From: Bradyrhizobium amphicarpaeae
Lineage (GTDB): Bacteria > Pseudomonadota > Alphaproteobacteria > Rhizobiales > Xanthobacteraceae
Assembly: GCF_002266435.3 (NCBI RefSeq)
Contig: NZ_CP029426.2
Coordinates: 1,952,001 to 2,016,000 of the forward strand
Reading direction: 5' to 3'
Length of the DNA: 64,000 nt
The position numbers were made by a program, and so were the translations under genes. How positions within the stretch are numbered: position 1 is the first letter of the stretch; every line of letters begins with the position of its first letter. Positions 54,831-63,954 of the stretch are shown here, in pieces. Below the pieces are notes generated by a model. The model did no database searches and had not been told where the DNA came from. It saw nothing but the letters and a program-made list of their open reading frames with translations.

Positions 54831-55601
54831 CTAGGTGCCGTTTTTCTCGGCTTGATCGTAGACCGCCTGGGCCACCTTGGTGAGCCGGTCGCGATCGCCT
54901 CCGCCGCTGACGACGTAGCCGACGCCGCGTTCGGCCCAGAACAATGCACCGTCCTTGTCCGTCTTGGCGTAACGCATCTGCGTCGCACCATTCTCGGTCT
55001 TGGCGGTGTAGATCGTGTAGCGCTCGCCCGAGGCGCCCTCGTACATCAGGAACGAGGCCGGACCGTTCGGACCCGGCAACAGCCGGCCGCCGACGAGCTT
55101 CAGTCCGCTCGCCTCCAGGTTCGGCGCGAACACGGTCCAGCCGCAGCGCCGGGTCAGCCAGGCCTGCAGGTGGTCGCGCTCGTTGCCGCCGACCTCGACG
55201 GGGTGGCGGACCTCGACGACGTAGAGGCGGTGGGCGTCGAGCGCGTCCGCCGTAAAGCTCTGGAAGGTCGAGGGGGCATTGGCGGCGCCGTGCGCGACCC
55301 AGCCGGCAGAACCGCCGGCGAGGAACGCAACCAGCACCGCCGCGGCGGCGCCATAGAGCCATTGCCGCGGACGGCGTTCGAGCCGTTCGAGCTCCAGCCG
55401 GGCCGGCACCGGCTCCTGGGCGATGGCATCGTAGCGGGCGTGCAGCATCTCCGCCATGGCGCGCCAGGACTGCACGCGCTCGGCCTCGTCGGGATGGGCG
55501 GCAAGCCAGGCCTCGACGTCGGCGCGGCGCTCGGCCGGCAGCTCGCCGTCGACATAGGCGTGCAGTTCGTCCTCGGTCACTGGGATATTGCGGTCGTTCA
55601 T
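54831..55601 (-). CDS. Transmembrane anti-sigma factor
   Basis: The 256-residue protein starts with an anti-sigma-like helical domain (TEDELHAYVDGELPAERRADVEAWLAAHPDEAERVQSW), without the zinc HxxxCxxC motif of many ZAS proteins. A membrane helix at about 80-103 (WLYGAAAAVLVAFLAGGSAGWVAHG) is followed by a periplasmic part with a single Cys (RRCGWTVFAPNL). It lies downstream of and presumably restrains the ECF sigma factor at 55708, 106 bases away. The signal is unknown. Confidence 0.9.
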   Translation of the reverse strand: MNDRNIPVTEDELHAYVDGELPAERRADVEAWLAAHPDEAERVQSWRAMAEMLHARYDAIAQEPVPARLELERLERRPRQWLYGAAAAVLVAFLAGGSAGWVAHGAANAPSTFQSFTADALDAHRLYVVEVRHPVEVGGNERDHLQAWLTRRCGWTVFAPNLEASGLKLVGGRLLPGPNGPASFLMYEGASGERYTIYTAKTENGATQMRYAKTDKDGALFWAERGVGYVVSGGGDRDRLTKVAQAVYDQAEKNGT

Positions 55602-55707
55602 GTCGATCGTCTCTGGCTCTGTGGCCCTGAATGTCGTCCTAAACTCAACGTCACGCGCGGCATCGGCACGATGCCGGCGGATGCCACGCGATGCATCAAC
55701 CCTGCCA

Positions 55708-56196
55708 TCATTTCACCCGCCTGAGCGTCGGGCGCTCGCCTTCCAGCGACGCCTTGACGTGGGCGCGGGCCCGCGCAAGGCGCGACATCACGGTGCCGAT
55801 CGGCACGCCCTGGATGTCGGCGACCTCGCGGTAGCTCATGCCTTCCAGCATCACCAGGAGCAGCACCGAGCGCTGCTCCTCGACCAGCGTCGACAGCGCC
55901 CTCTCGATGTCGCGTCCCTCGGCTTCGGTGCCGCTGGCATCCGGATTGTTCTCCGTCAACTGCATGAACTGCGGCCGCCTCGCCAGCGAGCGCCGCCTGT
56001 TCTTGTTGAGGTTGGTCAGGATCGTGTAGAGCCAGCTCCTGACATCGCCTCCGAGAAACAACCGCTCCGAACGCAGCGCCCGCACCAGCGTGTCCTGCAC
56101 CAGGTCGTCGGCCGCGTCCGCGTCGCGCGTCAGCGCGCGCGCGTAGCGGCGCAACGCCGGGATCATGGCTTCCACACTCTGGCGAAACGCATTCAT
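55708..56196 (-). CDS. ECF sigma factor (RpoE-like)
   Basis: The 162-residue sigma factor has region 2 (AMIPALRRYARALTRDADAADDLVQDTLVRALRSERLF, then VRSWLYTILTNLNKNRRR) and region 4 (LSTLVEEQRSVLLLVMLEGMSYREVADIQGVPIGTVMSRLARAR). No phyR or nepR gene is adjacent, so it is not the EcfG locus. It partners the anti-sigma gene downstream. The ATG at 56196 is chosen; an upstream ATG would add 16 residues unlike the family. A GGAAT-N16-TGTT site upstream suggests autoregulation or stress control. Confidence 0.93.
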   Translation of the reverse strand: MNAFRQSVEAMIPALRRYARALTRDADAADDLVQDTLVRALRSERLFLGGDVRSWLYTILTNLNKNRRRSLARRPQFMQLTENNPDASGTEAEGRDIERALSTLVEEQRSVLLLVMLEGMSYREVADIQGVPIGTVMSRLARARAHVKASLEGERPTLRRVK

Positions 56197-56244
56197 TGTG
56201 GGTCTTGACGTCCTGGTATCAGGCGCGAGCGCCTCAAGGATCAT

Positions 56245-56269
56245 AACACCCGAACGGAACGGCTATTCC
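56245..56269 (-). promoter_or_regulatory. ECF-type promoter candidate for the sigma factor
   Basis: Minus strand GGAAT (56269-56265), 16 bases, TGTT (56248-56245). The ATG is at 56196. It is one base from the EcfG-like core and has the same spacing, so it may be an autoregulatory ECF site. Confidence 0.5.
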
Positions 56270-56369
56270 GGCGCTCGAAACAGCGTTAACGCGGCGTATT
56301 TGGGCTGTACCGCGGGGGAGGGCTGGTGTACCTCCAGACCTCACCAAGAGTTCGACGGGACGTTCAAAA

Positions 56370-57185
56370 ATGGCGCAGAATTCGGGTCTGATGCAAGGCA
56401 AGCGCGGTGTGGTCCTCGGCGTTGCCAACAACCGCTCGATCGCCTGGGGCATCGCCAAGGCATGCCACGCCGCCGGCGCCGAACTCGCCTTCACCTATCA
56501 GGGCGATGCGCTGAAAAAGCGCGTCGAGCCGCTCGCCGCCGAGATCGGTGGTCTCGTGCTCGGCCATTGCGACGTCACGGATGCCGCGTCCATCGACGCG
56601 GCGTTCGCGGTGCTGCAGGAGAAGTGGGGCAAGATCGACTTCCTGGTGCACGCGATCGCCTATGGCGAGCAGCTCGACGGCCGCTACGTCGACACCACGG
56701 CAGAGAACTTCTCCAAGTCGATGCTGATCTCCTGCTACTCGTTCACGGCCGTGGCGCAGCGCGCCGAGAAGCTGATGACCGACGGCGGCTCGCTGATCAC
56801 GCTCAGCTATTACGGCGCCGAGAAGTGGATGCCGCATTACAACGTGATGGGCGTTGCCAAGGCGGCGCTCGAAGCCAGCGTGCGCTATCTCGCCGCCGAC
56901 CTCGGCGAGAAGAACATCCGCGTCAACGCGATCTCGGCAGGTCCGATCAAGACGCTGGCGGCGTCCGGCATCGGCGACTTCCGCTATATCCTGAAGTGGA
57001 ACGAGGCCAACGCGCCGCTCCGGCGCAACGTCTCGACCGAGGACGTCGGCGGCAGCGCGCTGTATCTCCTCTCCGACCTCTCGCGCGGCGTCACCGGCGA
57101 GGTGCATCATGTCGATTCCGGCTATCACGTGCTCGGCATGAAGCGGCCTGACGCGCCGGACATTGCGTTCGGTGGCAAGGACTAG
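56370..57185 (+). CDS. fabI: Enoyl-ACP reductase (NADH), FabI
   Basis: The 271-residue SDR-fold enzyme catalyses the last reduction in fatty-acid elongation. It has GKRGVVLGVANNRSIAWGIAKA at the N-terminus and the FabI active site Y-x6-K: Tyr157 and Lys164 in YNVMGVAKAAL. LGEKNIRVNAISAGPIKTLAASGI and the C-terminal VDSGYHVLGM also fit. The InhA/FabI family is the triclosan target. A histidine phosphatase gene follows after 12 bases. Confidence 0.95.
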   Translation: MAQNSGLMQGKRGVVLGVANNRSIAWGIAKACHAAGAELAFTYQGDALKKRVEPLAAEIGGLVLGHCDVTDAASIDAAFAVLQEKWGKIDFLVHAIAYGEQLDGRYVDTTAENFSKSMLISCYSFTAVAQRAEKLMTDGGSLITLSYYGAEKWMPHYNVMGVAKAALEASVRYLAADLGEKNIRVNAISAGPIKTLAASGIGDFRYILKWNEANAPLRRNVSTEDVGGSALYLLSDLSRGVTGEVHHVDSGYHVLGMKRPDAPDIAFGGKD

Positions 57186-57197
57186 TCCTCATCCGGA

Positions 57198-57797
57198 ATG
57201 CCCGTGCCCACGATCTATTACCTTCGTCACGGCGAGACCGAGTGGAATGCACTCGGACGCCTCCAGGGCACCAAGGACATTCCGCTGAACGCGCGCGGCC
57301 GTGACCAAGCCGTGCAGGCCGGCGGCATATTGGGCGATCTGTTAAAACGCGAGGGCCGTGACAAGGCGGCGTTGCCCTACGTGTCGAGCCCGCTGGGCCG
57401 CGCCCGGCAGACCATGGAGCTCGCGCGCGGCCGGCTCGAACTGCCGGTGGCGGACTATGCGCTGGACGATCGGCTGCGCGAGATCGGCTACGGCAGCTGG
57501 GAAGGACTGACGCTGGCCGAGAGTGAGGCCACCGATCCCGAAATCTATGCCAGGCGGCTCGCGGACAAATGGACGGTGGGCCCCGCCGGCGGAGAGACCT
57601 ACGCCGATGTGCAGGTCCGCGTCCGCGCCTGGTACGACCAGCTTCGGACCGACACCGTCGCGGTCGCCCATGGCGGCACCTGCCGGGCCCTGATGGTCTC
57701 GCTCGGCATCGAGACCCCGGCCAGTGCCGCCGAACTCTATATCGAGCAGGGCGCGGTCTACGTGTTCCGCGACGGCCGGCTGGAGAAGTTCAACTAA
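57198..57797 (+). CDS. Histidine phosphatase family (phosphoglycerate mutase-like)
   Basis: The 199-residue protein has the catalytic RHGETEWNALGRLQG at residues about 10-24 and the second active-site His in VAHGGTCRALMVSLG. LGRARQTMELA and the IGYGSWEGLTL segment fit the cofactor-dependent phosphoglycerate-mutase-like or CobC-like phosphatases. It could be a broad-specificity phosphatase; the true substrate is unclear. It is 12 bases after fabI and may be cotranscribed. Confidence 0.92.
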   Translation: MPVPTIYYLRHGETEWNALGRLQGTKDIPLNARGRDQAVQAGGILGDLLKREGRDKAALPYVSSPLGRARQTMELARGRLELPVADYALDDRLREIGYGSWEGLTLAESEATDPEIYARRLADKWTVGPAGGETYADVQVRVRAWYDQLRTDTVAVAHGGTCRALMVSLGIETPASAAELYIEQGAVYVFRDGRLEKFN

Positions 57798-57824
57798 GCC
57801 CGGCGTGCTGCCCCATCCTCGGCC

Positions 57825-57913
57825 GTGATGCCGGGCTTGTCCCGGGCATCCACGCACTTACTCGCTCGTGGCCGGCCCAGAACGTGGATGGCCGGGACAA
57901 GCCCGGCCATGAC
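57825..57913. repeat. Intergenic palindrome, class B (second long copy)
   Basis: Ends gtgatgccgggcttgtccc and gggacaagcccggccatgac, with inner ccacg and cgtgg arms. It lies between the histidine phosphatase and aroC genes. Confidence 0.88.
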
Positions 57914-57984
57914 GACTGGGGCATATTTGACCCCTATATCAGGGCGAGTTAAGCCAGCGCTGACTTACCAGCCAGCGAGCAGCG

Positions 57985-59070
57985 ATGTCCTTCAACACCT
58001 TCGGCCACATGTTCCGCGTCACCACCTTCGGCGAGAGCCATGGGGTGGCGATCGGTTGCGTGGTCGACGGCTGCCCGCCGATGATCCCGCTCACCGAGGC
58101 CGACATCCAGCAGGACCTGGATCGCCGCCGGCCGGGCCAGTCGCGCTTCACCACCCAGCGCCAGGAGCCGGACCAGGTCAAGATCCTGTCCGGCGTGATG
58201 GCGCATCCGGAGACCGGCGTGCAGGTGACGACGGGGACCCCGATCGGACTCCTGATCGAGAACACCGACCAGCGCTCGAAGGACTATTCCGAGATCAAGG
58301 ACAAGTTTCGCCCCGGTCACGCCGACTTCACCTATGAGGCCAAATATGGCCTGCGCGATTATCGCGGCGGCGGCCGCTCCTCCGCGCGCGAGACGGCGAC
58401 GCGTGTCGCCGCCGGTGCGATCGCGCGAAAAGTGCTGCCCGACGTCAGGGTGCGCGGCGCGCTGGTGCAGATCGGCCCGCACAAGATCGATCGCGCCAAG
58501 TGGGACTGGGACGAGATCGCCAACAATCCGTTCTTCTGCCCCGACAAGGACAAGGCCGCGTTCTTCGAGACCTATCTCGACGGCATCCGCAAGAGCGGCT
58601 CATCGATCGGCGCGGTGATCGAGGTGGTCGCCGAAGGCGTGCCGGCCGGTCTCGGCGCGCCGATCTACGCCAAGCTCGATTCCGATCTGGCGGGCGCGAT
58701 GATGACCATCAACGCGGTGAAGGGTGTCGAGATCGGCGCCGGTTTCGGCGCGGCCGAGCTCACCGGCGAGGAAAACGCCGACGAGATGCGCACCGGCAAT
58801 GACGGCACGCGCTTCCTGTCCAACCATGCCGGCGGCGTGCTGGGCGGCATCTCCACGGGGCAGCCGATCGTGGTGCGTTTCGCGGTGAAGCCGACCTCCT
58901 CGATCCTGCAGCCGCGTCTCACGGTCGATCGCAAGGGGGCGGACACCGAGATCTTCACCAAGGGCCGCCACGACCCCTGCGTCGGCATCCGCGCCGTCCC
59001 CGTCGGCGAAGCCATGATGGCCTGCGTGCTGGCGGATCATTTCCTGAGGCATCGCGGGCAGGTCGGCTGA
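57985..59070 (+). CDS. aroC: Chorismate synthase
   Basis: The 361-residue protein removes the 3-phosphate of EPSP to make chorismate with reduced FMN. Signatures are present: [19 protein letters not shown], the RRRPGQS-type segment, [10 protein letters not shown], the [24 protein letters not shown]-site segment and the C-terminal [18 protein letters not shown]. The ATG at 57985 gives the normal N-terminus [20 protein letters not shown]. It is 52 bases before the cyclase gene. Confidence 0.96.
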   Translation: MSFNTFGHMFRVTTFGESHGVAIGCVVDGCPPMIPLTEADIQQDLDRRRPGQSRFTTQRQEPDQVKILSGVMAHPETGVQVTTGTPIGLLIENTDQRSKDYSEIKDKFRPGHADFTYEAKYGLRDYRGGGRSSARETATRVAAGAIARKVLPDVRVRGALVQIGPHKIDRAKWDWDEIANNPFFCPDKDKAAFFETYLDGIRKSGSSIGAVIEVVAEGVPAGLGAPIYAKLDSDLAGAMMTINAVKGVEIGAGFGAAELTGEENADEMRTGNDGTRFLSNHAGGVLGGISTGQPIVVRFAVKPTSSILQPRLTVDRKGADTEIFTKGRHDPCVGIRAVPVGEAMMACVLADHFLRHRGQVG

Positions 59071-59122
59071 GCGCAGCATCTTGTCGCTGGCGGGATCGCT
59101 GCCGATCCGGCACGATGAAGCC

Positions 59123-60316
59123 ATGAGCACCGTTTCATATCGTGATGTCGTCGACTGGCTGATCTCGGCCCGGCACCCCGTGGACAACCCCGAGGGCTGG
59201 ATGACCGAGTGCTGCGAGCGCATGGTCGAGGCCGGCCTGCCGCTCTGGCGCGTCGGGGTGTTCATCCGAACGCTGCATCCGGAGGTGTTCGGCCGCAACT
59301 TCATCTGGACCCGGGGAGTGGCCGGGATCCAGATGGGCACCGTCGACTTCGAGATCCAGACCACGCCGGAATTCCAGGCCAGTCCGCTGAGCATCGTGTT
59401 CAGCGACGTCGTCGAGGTGAGGGGCAATCCGCATGGTCCGGAGGCGGAGCGCTTTCCTGTCCTGCTCGATCTCCGGAACGAGGGCGCGACGGACTATCTG
59501 GCGTTGCCGCTTCACTTTCTCGACGGCACGCTGCATGCGATGAGCGTGAGCACCCGGCAGCCGGGCGGCTTCGATCCGGACCATGTCGCGGCACTGCGCG
59601 TGATCATCGAACCGCTGGCGCGCATCATCGAGATCATCAGCCTGCGCCGCACCGCCGAGATGCTGCTCGACACCTATGTCGGCAACAGCGCCGGCGCGCG
59701 CATCCTCGGCGGCCAGATCCGCCGCGGCCACAACGATACCATGCAGGCCGCGATCTGGTTGTCGGACCTGCGTGGCTTCACCGCGCTGTCGGACCGGCTG
59801 CCGGCCGAGACCGTGGTCGAGATCCTCAATCACTATTTCGACTGTCAGGTCGCCGCGATCCGCGGCCATGGCGGCGAGGTGCTGAAATTCATGGGCGACG
59901 GCCTGCTCGCGGTGTTTCCGATCGACGAATATGTCGGCGACGCCGCCCATGTCTGCGCGCGCGTGCTGGAGGCGGCGCGCGAATCCCGCGCCAGCGTCGA
60001 GGCGCTGGCCTTTCCGGTCGGCGATGTCGTCGAGCGCTTCCGCTTCGGCGTCGCGCTGCACGTCGGCAACATCCTCTACGGCAATATCGGCGGCGGCAAC
60101 CGTCTCGACTTCACCTGCATCGGTCCGGCCGTCAATCTCGCCGCGCGGCTCGAAAAGATCGCCGGCCGCCTGGGGCGGACCGTCGTTGCCTCGGAAGGTT
60201 TTGCCAAGGTCTGCCGCCACGACTGGCACGAGCTCGGCGAATTTCCGATCGCGGGATTTTCCAAGGCGCAGCGCGTATATGGGCTCCGTGAGGAGACGCC
60301 GGCGGTGACGGCCTAG
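59123..60316 (+). CDS. Class III adenylate cyclase with N-terminal sensory region
   Basis: From the ATG at 59123 (397 residues), a variable N-terminal region (1-190, perhaps GAF- or PAS-like) precedes the cyclase domain. That domain has WLSDLRGFTALSDRLPAETVVEILNHYFDCQV (metal Asp in SDLRGFT), LKFMGDGLLAVF (second metal Asp) and GNILYGNIGGGNRLDFTCIGPAVNLAARLEK. Soluble; no membrane helix. It makes cAMP. Its N-terminal signal is unknown. It follows aroC by 52 bases but is functionally unrelated. Confidence 0.92.
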   Translation: MSTVSYRDVVDWLISARHPVDNPEGWMTECCERMVEAGLPLWRVGVFIRTLHPEVFGRNFIWTRGVAGIQMGTVDFEIQTTPEFQASPLSIVFSDVVEVRGNPHGPEAERFPVLLDLRNEGATDYLALPLHFLDGTLHAMSVSTRQPGGFDPDHVAALRVIIEPLARIIEIISLRRTAEMLLDTYVGNSAGARILGGQIRRGHNDTMQAAIWLSDLRGFTALSDRLPAETVVEILNHYFDCQVAAIRGHGGEVLKFMGDGLLAVFPIDEYVGDAAHVCARVLEAARESRASVEALAFPVGDVVERFRFGVALHVGNILYGNIGGGNRLDFTCIGPAVNLAARLEKIAGRLGRTVVASEGFAKVCRHDWHELGEFPIAGFSKAQRVYGLREETPAVTA

Positions 60317-60337
60317 CGGCCGGCATCGTCGGCGGAA

Positions 60338-61099
60338 CTAGTCAGTGCGGACATAGGACTGTCTCAGCCCAAGTGTCAGGATCGTCAGGGTGATCCACAG
60401 CCGCAGCATCGCAAAACTGAAGATGAAGACGAAATAGATCAGGTTCTTGCTGAACTGGCTCGCCGACGAGGTCTGCCAGAAATTCCAGATCGCGATCCGC
60501 ACGGCTTCCTGTCCGTAGGCGAGGGCGACGTTGACGGCGCCGAGCACGATGACGGCAGCGCCGAGCCACAGCCCGCGCCGTGCGAATTCGCCGATCGCGG
60601 CGAACAGGGCGACCTTGCCGTCGTCGCGCTCGGCGCGGAGGATCATGAGCAGCACGAGTGCGGCGATCCATGCGCTCCAGAATCGGCCGGGATGGGTGAA
60701 CTGGTCGAATGCCATGCCGTCGAGGCCCGCCATCAGATGATACGAAGCCCCGTAGCCGATCGCTGCGCCGCCGAGCGCCGCTGCGATCATCACGAGCATG
60801 ATCCGCCACAGGATCGAGAAGGAGAGCTTGAACTGCTCGCCCATTGTCAGCGTGCCGAGCGAGGATTGGCCGCCGGCCGCCTCGATCGATTGTCGTGCCG
60901 TCGCAAAGAAGGCCAGCAGCACCGAAATGTCGGCAACGATGATGGCCGGCAGCGCTACGGCGCCCCCGCCGAACGCGATCACGCGCATGGCGGCCGCGAG
61001 GATCAGCCAGGGCAAAGCGTGCAGAAGCTTGAACGGACCGAACGAGGTTTCGGGGCGGGCCGGCTCGAGTGCGAGCTGTTTGCGCAGTGCGACTGTCAT
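60338..61099 (-). CDS. Integral membrane protein, about six helices (253 aa)
   Basis: The 253-residue product begins with a polar stretch (TVALRKQLALEPARPETSFGPFK) and has hydrophobic segments near 28-50, 51-68, 95-120, 140-158, 175-195 and 220-245. The last (KNLIYFVFIFSFAMLRLWITLTILTLGLRQS) is notable. No known domain is recognised. It sits 80 bases from clpS on the same strand. Function unknown. Confidence 0.8.
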   Translation of the reverse strand: MTVALRKQLALEPARPETSFGPFKLLHALPWLILAAAMRVIAFGGGAVALPAIIVADISVLLAFFATARQSIEAAGGQSSLGTLTMGEQFKLSFSILWRIMLVMIAAALGGAAIGYGASYHLMAGLDGMAFDQFTHPGRFWSAWIAALVLLMILRAERDDGKVALFAAIGEFARRGLWLGAAVIVLGAVNVALAYGQEAVRIAIWNFWQTSSASQFSKNLIYFVFIFSFAMLRLWITLTILTLGLRQSYVRTD

Positions 61100-61179
61100 C
61101 GCGTTGTGGTGACACAGGAGATTAAACCTGCGGTAGCGCTGATCGCTAAAATTGATCCGAAGGGGACAGGCCGTGCCCG

Positions 61180-61485
61180 TTATTCCTCCGGCTCGGTCGT
61201 GAACAGCAGCGGATAGCCCTTGGTGCGGGCCGCGTCAGTGGCGCGCGTGGCCTTGGTTTCGGCGACGTCCTTGGTGAACACGGCGACGACGCAGGCGCCC
61301 AGCTTGTGGGCCGTGATCATCACCTTGTAGGCCTGATCCTCGGTCATGCGGAACTCGGCCTTCAGGATCATCGTGACGAACTCGCGCGGCGTGTAGTCGT
61401 CGTTGATCAGGATGACCTTGTGCAGCTTCGGCCGCTCGACCTTGGTCTTGGTTCGCGTCTTCGGCTTGGTGACAGTGTTGCTCAT
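61180..61485 (-). CDS. clpS: ATP-dependent Clp protease adaptor ClpS (ClpS2-type)
   Basis: The 101-residue protein has the ClpS fold: KLHKVILINDDYTPREFVTMILKAEFRMTEDQAYKVMITAHKLGACVVAVFTKDVAETKATRATDAARTKGYPLLFTTEPEE. It brings N-degron substrates to ClpAP. Alphaproteobacteria often have two paralogs. The TPREF...TAHKLGACVVAVFTKDVAETKA form looks closer to ClpS2 than to canonical ClpS1. It has a ~20-residue Lys-rich extension. It lies 44 bases downstream of the DUF190 gene on the same strand. Confidence 0.93.
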   Translation of the reverse strand: MSNTVTKPKTRTKTKVERPKLHKVILINDDYTPREFVTMILKAEFRMTEDQAYKVMITAHKLGACVVAVFTKDVAETKATRATDAARTKGYPLLFTTEPEE

Positions 61486-61529
61486 TCCGCCTCCCGGACC
61501 CGGCGGGCTCGGGTTCCCTGCCGCAGCGA

Positions 61530-61871
61530 TCAGTCTGCGGTCTTCGCACCATATTGCAGGACCTGTACCTTCTCCAAGGTGATCAGCCCGCTCGACATCA
61601 TGCCATCCAGGATGGGCAGGAATGCGTTGATGTTGTCCTCGCTGTCGACGATCTCGATCAGCAGCGGCAAATCCTCCGAAAGCCGCAGGATCTTCGAGGT
61701 ATGCAGCCGGCTCGACTTGCCAAACCCCATCGGCCCGCGCAGCACGGTGGCGCCGGCGAGGTGCCGCTCGCGCGCGGTCATCACGATCGCTTCATAAAGC
61801 GGCTTGCCCTCGTAATGGTCGCTCTCGCCGATGAAGATCCGGAGCGAAACTGCCTGATTGGGGATTTGCAT
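61530..61871 (-). CDS. DUF190 (PII-like) protein
   Basis: The 113-residue protein has the DUF190 pattern: LRIFIGESDHYEGKPLYEAIVMTARERHLAGATVLRGPMGFGKSSRLHTSKILRLSEDLPLLIEIVDSEDNINAFLPILDGMM. This is a PII-like trimer fold. It begins two bases after the crcB stop, so it is cotranscribed. DUF190 genes often accompany crcB, implying a link to fluoride handling. Confidence 0.92.
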   Translation of the reverse strand: MQIPNQAVSLRIFIGESDHYEGKPLYEAIVMTARERHLAGATVLRGPMGFGKSSRLHTSKILRLSEDLPLLIEIVDSEDNINAFLPILDGMMSSGLITLEKVQVLQYGAKTAD

Positions 61872-61873
61872 GG

Positions 61874-62299
61874 TCAGCGCCTTGTCAAACGGTTGTAGCG
61901 GTTCGCCATCATATGGCCTGCCCATACCGACACCAGCCAGCAGGTCAGGGATGCGGCGATATAGGCGAGCGCGGTGTATTTCATGCCGCCGTGGACCAGG
62001 CGAAAGGTCTCCAGGCTGAAGGTCGAAAAGGTGGTGTAGCCGCCGCAGAACCCGGTCATGACGAATTGCCGGTGCTCCGGCCGCGCCAGCATGCGGCCGT
62101 CGGGGCCGGTCAGGCTCGCATAGAAGCCGATGATCAGCGAGCCCGTGGCGTTGATGAACAGCGTCGCGAACGGAAAGCCCGGCCCGGTGTCGAGCGCGAG
62201 CCCGACCAGGTAGCGGGTCAGCCCGCCGACCATGCTGCCGGCGGCAACCCAGGCGTAAAGCATCGCAGCGCGCCGGCGCTCGGCGGAGGGGGAGTTCAT
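61874..62299 (-). CDS. crcB: CrcB/Fluc fluoride channel subunit 1
   Basis: The 141-residue, four-helix protein has Fluc motifs GGLTRYLVG, FINATGSLIIGF and GFCGGYTTFSTFSLET. It forms a dual-topology dimeric F- channel. It lies six bases after the other crcB gene. The ATG at 62299 gives a short charged leader; MLYAWVAAG at 62263 is an alternative. The pair may form a heterodimer. Confidence 0.93.
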   Translation of the reverse strand: MNSPSAERRRAAMLYAWVAAGSMVGGLTRYLVGLALDTGPGFPFATLFINATGSLIIGFYASLTGPDGRMLARPEHRQFVMTGFCGGYTTFSTFSLETFRLVHGGMKYTALAYIAASLTCWLVSVWAGHMMANRYNRLTRR

Positions 62300-62305
62300 T
62301 GGCCG

Positions 62306-62695
62306 CTAGCCTCCAAGGCCGTCTGCCAGGAGGAAACCGCAACTGACGGCGGCAAGGCAGAGCCCGACCGAGAACACGACGTTGCCGAGCGCATGCATCG
62401 GTTCGCCGCTACGCGCGAGCGTCAGGGTCTGCAGGCTGAACGAGGACACCGTGGTGTAGCAGCCGAGAAATCCCGTCACCGCGAACAGCCACGGATTGGG
62501 CGTGGCGAAGACCGAGCCCGGATGGGTCGCCAGCGCGCCGAAAATGCCGATCAGGAAGGCGCCGGTGACGTTGATGGTCATGGTGCCCCAAGGAAACGTC
62601 TCGCCCAGCCGCCGCGCGATCACGCCGGAAACGAAATAGCGCGCGCAGCCGCCGAGCACGCTGCCGGCCATGATCGCGATTGCTCCGCTCAGCAC
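62306..62695 (-). CDS. crcB: CrcB/Fluc fluoride channel subunit 2
   Basis: The 129-residue Fluc protein has GGCARYFVSG, TINVTGAFLIGIF and GFLGCYTTVSSFSLQT, with four hydrophobic segments. The start is a GTG at 62695 with GGGAGG about ten bases upstream; no ATG gives a sensible N-terminus. It is 19 bases after the MFS gene and 6 bases before the second crcB, so an operon is likely. Adjacent unlike crcB genes usually encode oppositely oriented subunits. Confidence 0.93.
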   Translation of the reverse strand: MLSGAIAIMAGSVLGGCARYFVSGVIARRLGETFPWGTMTINVTGAFLIGIFGALATHPGSVFATPNPWLFAVTGFLGCYTTVSSFSLQTLTLARSGEPMHALGNVVFSVGLCLAAVSCGFLLADGLGG

Positions 62696-62714
62696 GATGA
62701 ACGACCTCCCATCC

Positions 62715-63923
62715 TCATTTGTCCTCCGATGCCAGACCGTTGCCGACGGCCAAAAGTCCCACGAGCGCGACCAGCGCGAAACCGAGCCCTGCAAAGAACG
62801 TTCCTGCCGGACCATAGGCGTCCCACATCGCGCCTGCGATCACACTCGCGGCCAGCAAGGCAAGGCCGGTGAACAGGTTGAAATAGCCGAACGCGGTGCC
62901 GCGCAGGCTGGGCGGCGCGGCGTCGGCAACGAGCGCCGAGAGCAGGCCTTGCGTCAGTCCCATATGCAGCCCCCACAATACGACGCCGAGTGCGAGGCCT
63001 CCAAGGCTCGGCAACAGCGCGAGCGCGAGATCGGCACACGCGAGGAAGACGAGCCCGAGCGCAAGCAGGCCGGTCCGGTTGATGCGGTCCGAGAGCACGC
63101 CGGCTGGATAGGCCGACAGCGCGTAGACGACGTTCATCAGCACCAGCACCGCCGGCACCCACATCGCATTGAGCCCGATATTCTGTGCTCGCAGGATCAA
63201 AAAGGCCTCGCTGAAGCGCGCGAGGGTGAAGACGATTCCGACGGCCACGACGCGCCAATAGACCGCACCGAGCTGCCGCATCGCGGCGAGATTGAGCGGA
63301 TTCCCTGCAGGCTCCCGGCTCGGATCCGGCTCCGGCTCGCTCACCGCGAACGCGATCAGGCCGAGCGACAGGAATGCCGGCAGCACCGCCACCCAGAACA
63401 CCGAGGCAAAGTTATCGGCGGTCCACCACATCATGCCGATCGCCACCAGCGGTCCGACGAAGGCGCCGATGGTGTCGAGCGACTGCCGCAGGCCAAAGCT
63501 GGCCCCGCGCAGGCCGCGAGGTGCGATATCGGCGATCAGCGCATCGCGCGGCGCGCCGCGAATGCCCTTGCCGACGCGGTCGATGAAGCGCGCCGCCACC
63601 AGCCATCCGACGCTGGGTGCAAGCGGGAATAGCGGCTTGGTGAAGGCCGCGAGCCCATAGCCGAGCGCCGCGAGCAGCTTGCGCCGGCCGAGCCAGTCGG
63701 ACAATGCGCCGGAAAAGATCTTGGTGATCGAGGCCGTCGCCTCCGCGATGCCCTCGATGAAGCCGACGGTGAGCGTCGAAGCGCCGAGCACGGTGACGAG
63801 ATACACGGGCAGGAGCGCGTGGATCATCTCCGAGGAGATGTCCATCAGCATCGAGACGAAGCCGAGCACCCAGATCCCCCTGGGCAGCGCGCGACGTGCA
63901 GCATTCGGTGTCGTCGTCGTCAC
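62715..63923 (-). CDS. MFS transporter (12-helix)
   Basis: The 402-residue protein has the MFS pattern with two six-helix halves, motif A in GALSDWLGRRKLLAALGYGLAAFTKPLF and an RVGKGIRGAPRDALIADIAPRGLRGASFGL segment typical of an uncharacterised group. The GTG at 63923 follows GGAGAAGG; further upstream in-frame ATGs lie beyond or within the terminator. It heads an apparent operon with two crcB genes and DUF190, but no substrate can be assigned. Confidence 0.92.
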   Translation of the reverse strand: MTTTTPNAARRALPRGIWVLGFVSMLMDISSEMIHALLPVYLVTVLGASTLTVGFIEGIAEATASITKIFSGALSDWLGRRKLLAALGYGLAAFTKPLFPLAPSVGWLVAARFIDRVGKGIRGAPRDALIADIAPRGLRGASFGLRQSLDTIGAFVGPLVAIGMMWWTADNFASVFWVAVLPAFLSLGLIAFAVSEPEPDPSREPAGNPLNLAAMRQLGAVYWRVVAVGIVFTLARFSEAFLILRAQNIGLNAMWVPAVLVLMNVVYALSAYPAGVLSDRINRTGLLALGLVFLACADLALALLPSLGGLALGVVLWGLHMGLTQGLLSALVADAAPPSLRGTAFGYFNLFTGLALLAASVIAGAMWDAYGPAGTFFAGLGFALVALVGLLAVGNGLASEDK

Positions 63924-63954
63924 GTTTGGCCTTCTCCTGGCCTCTGCACCAGAC

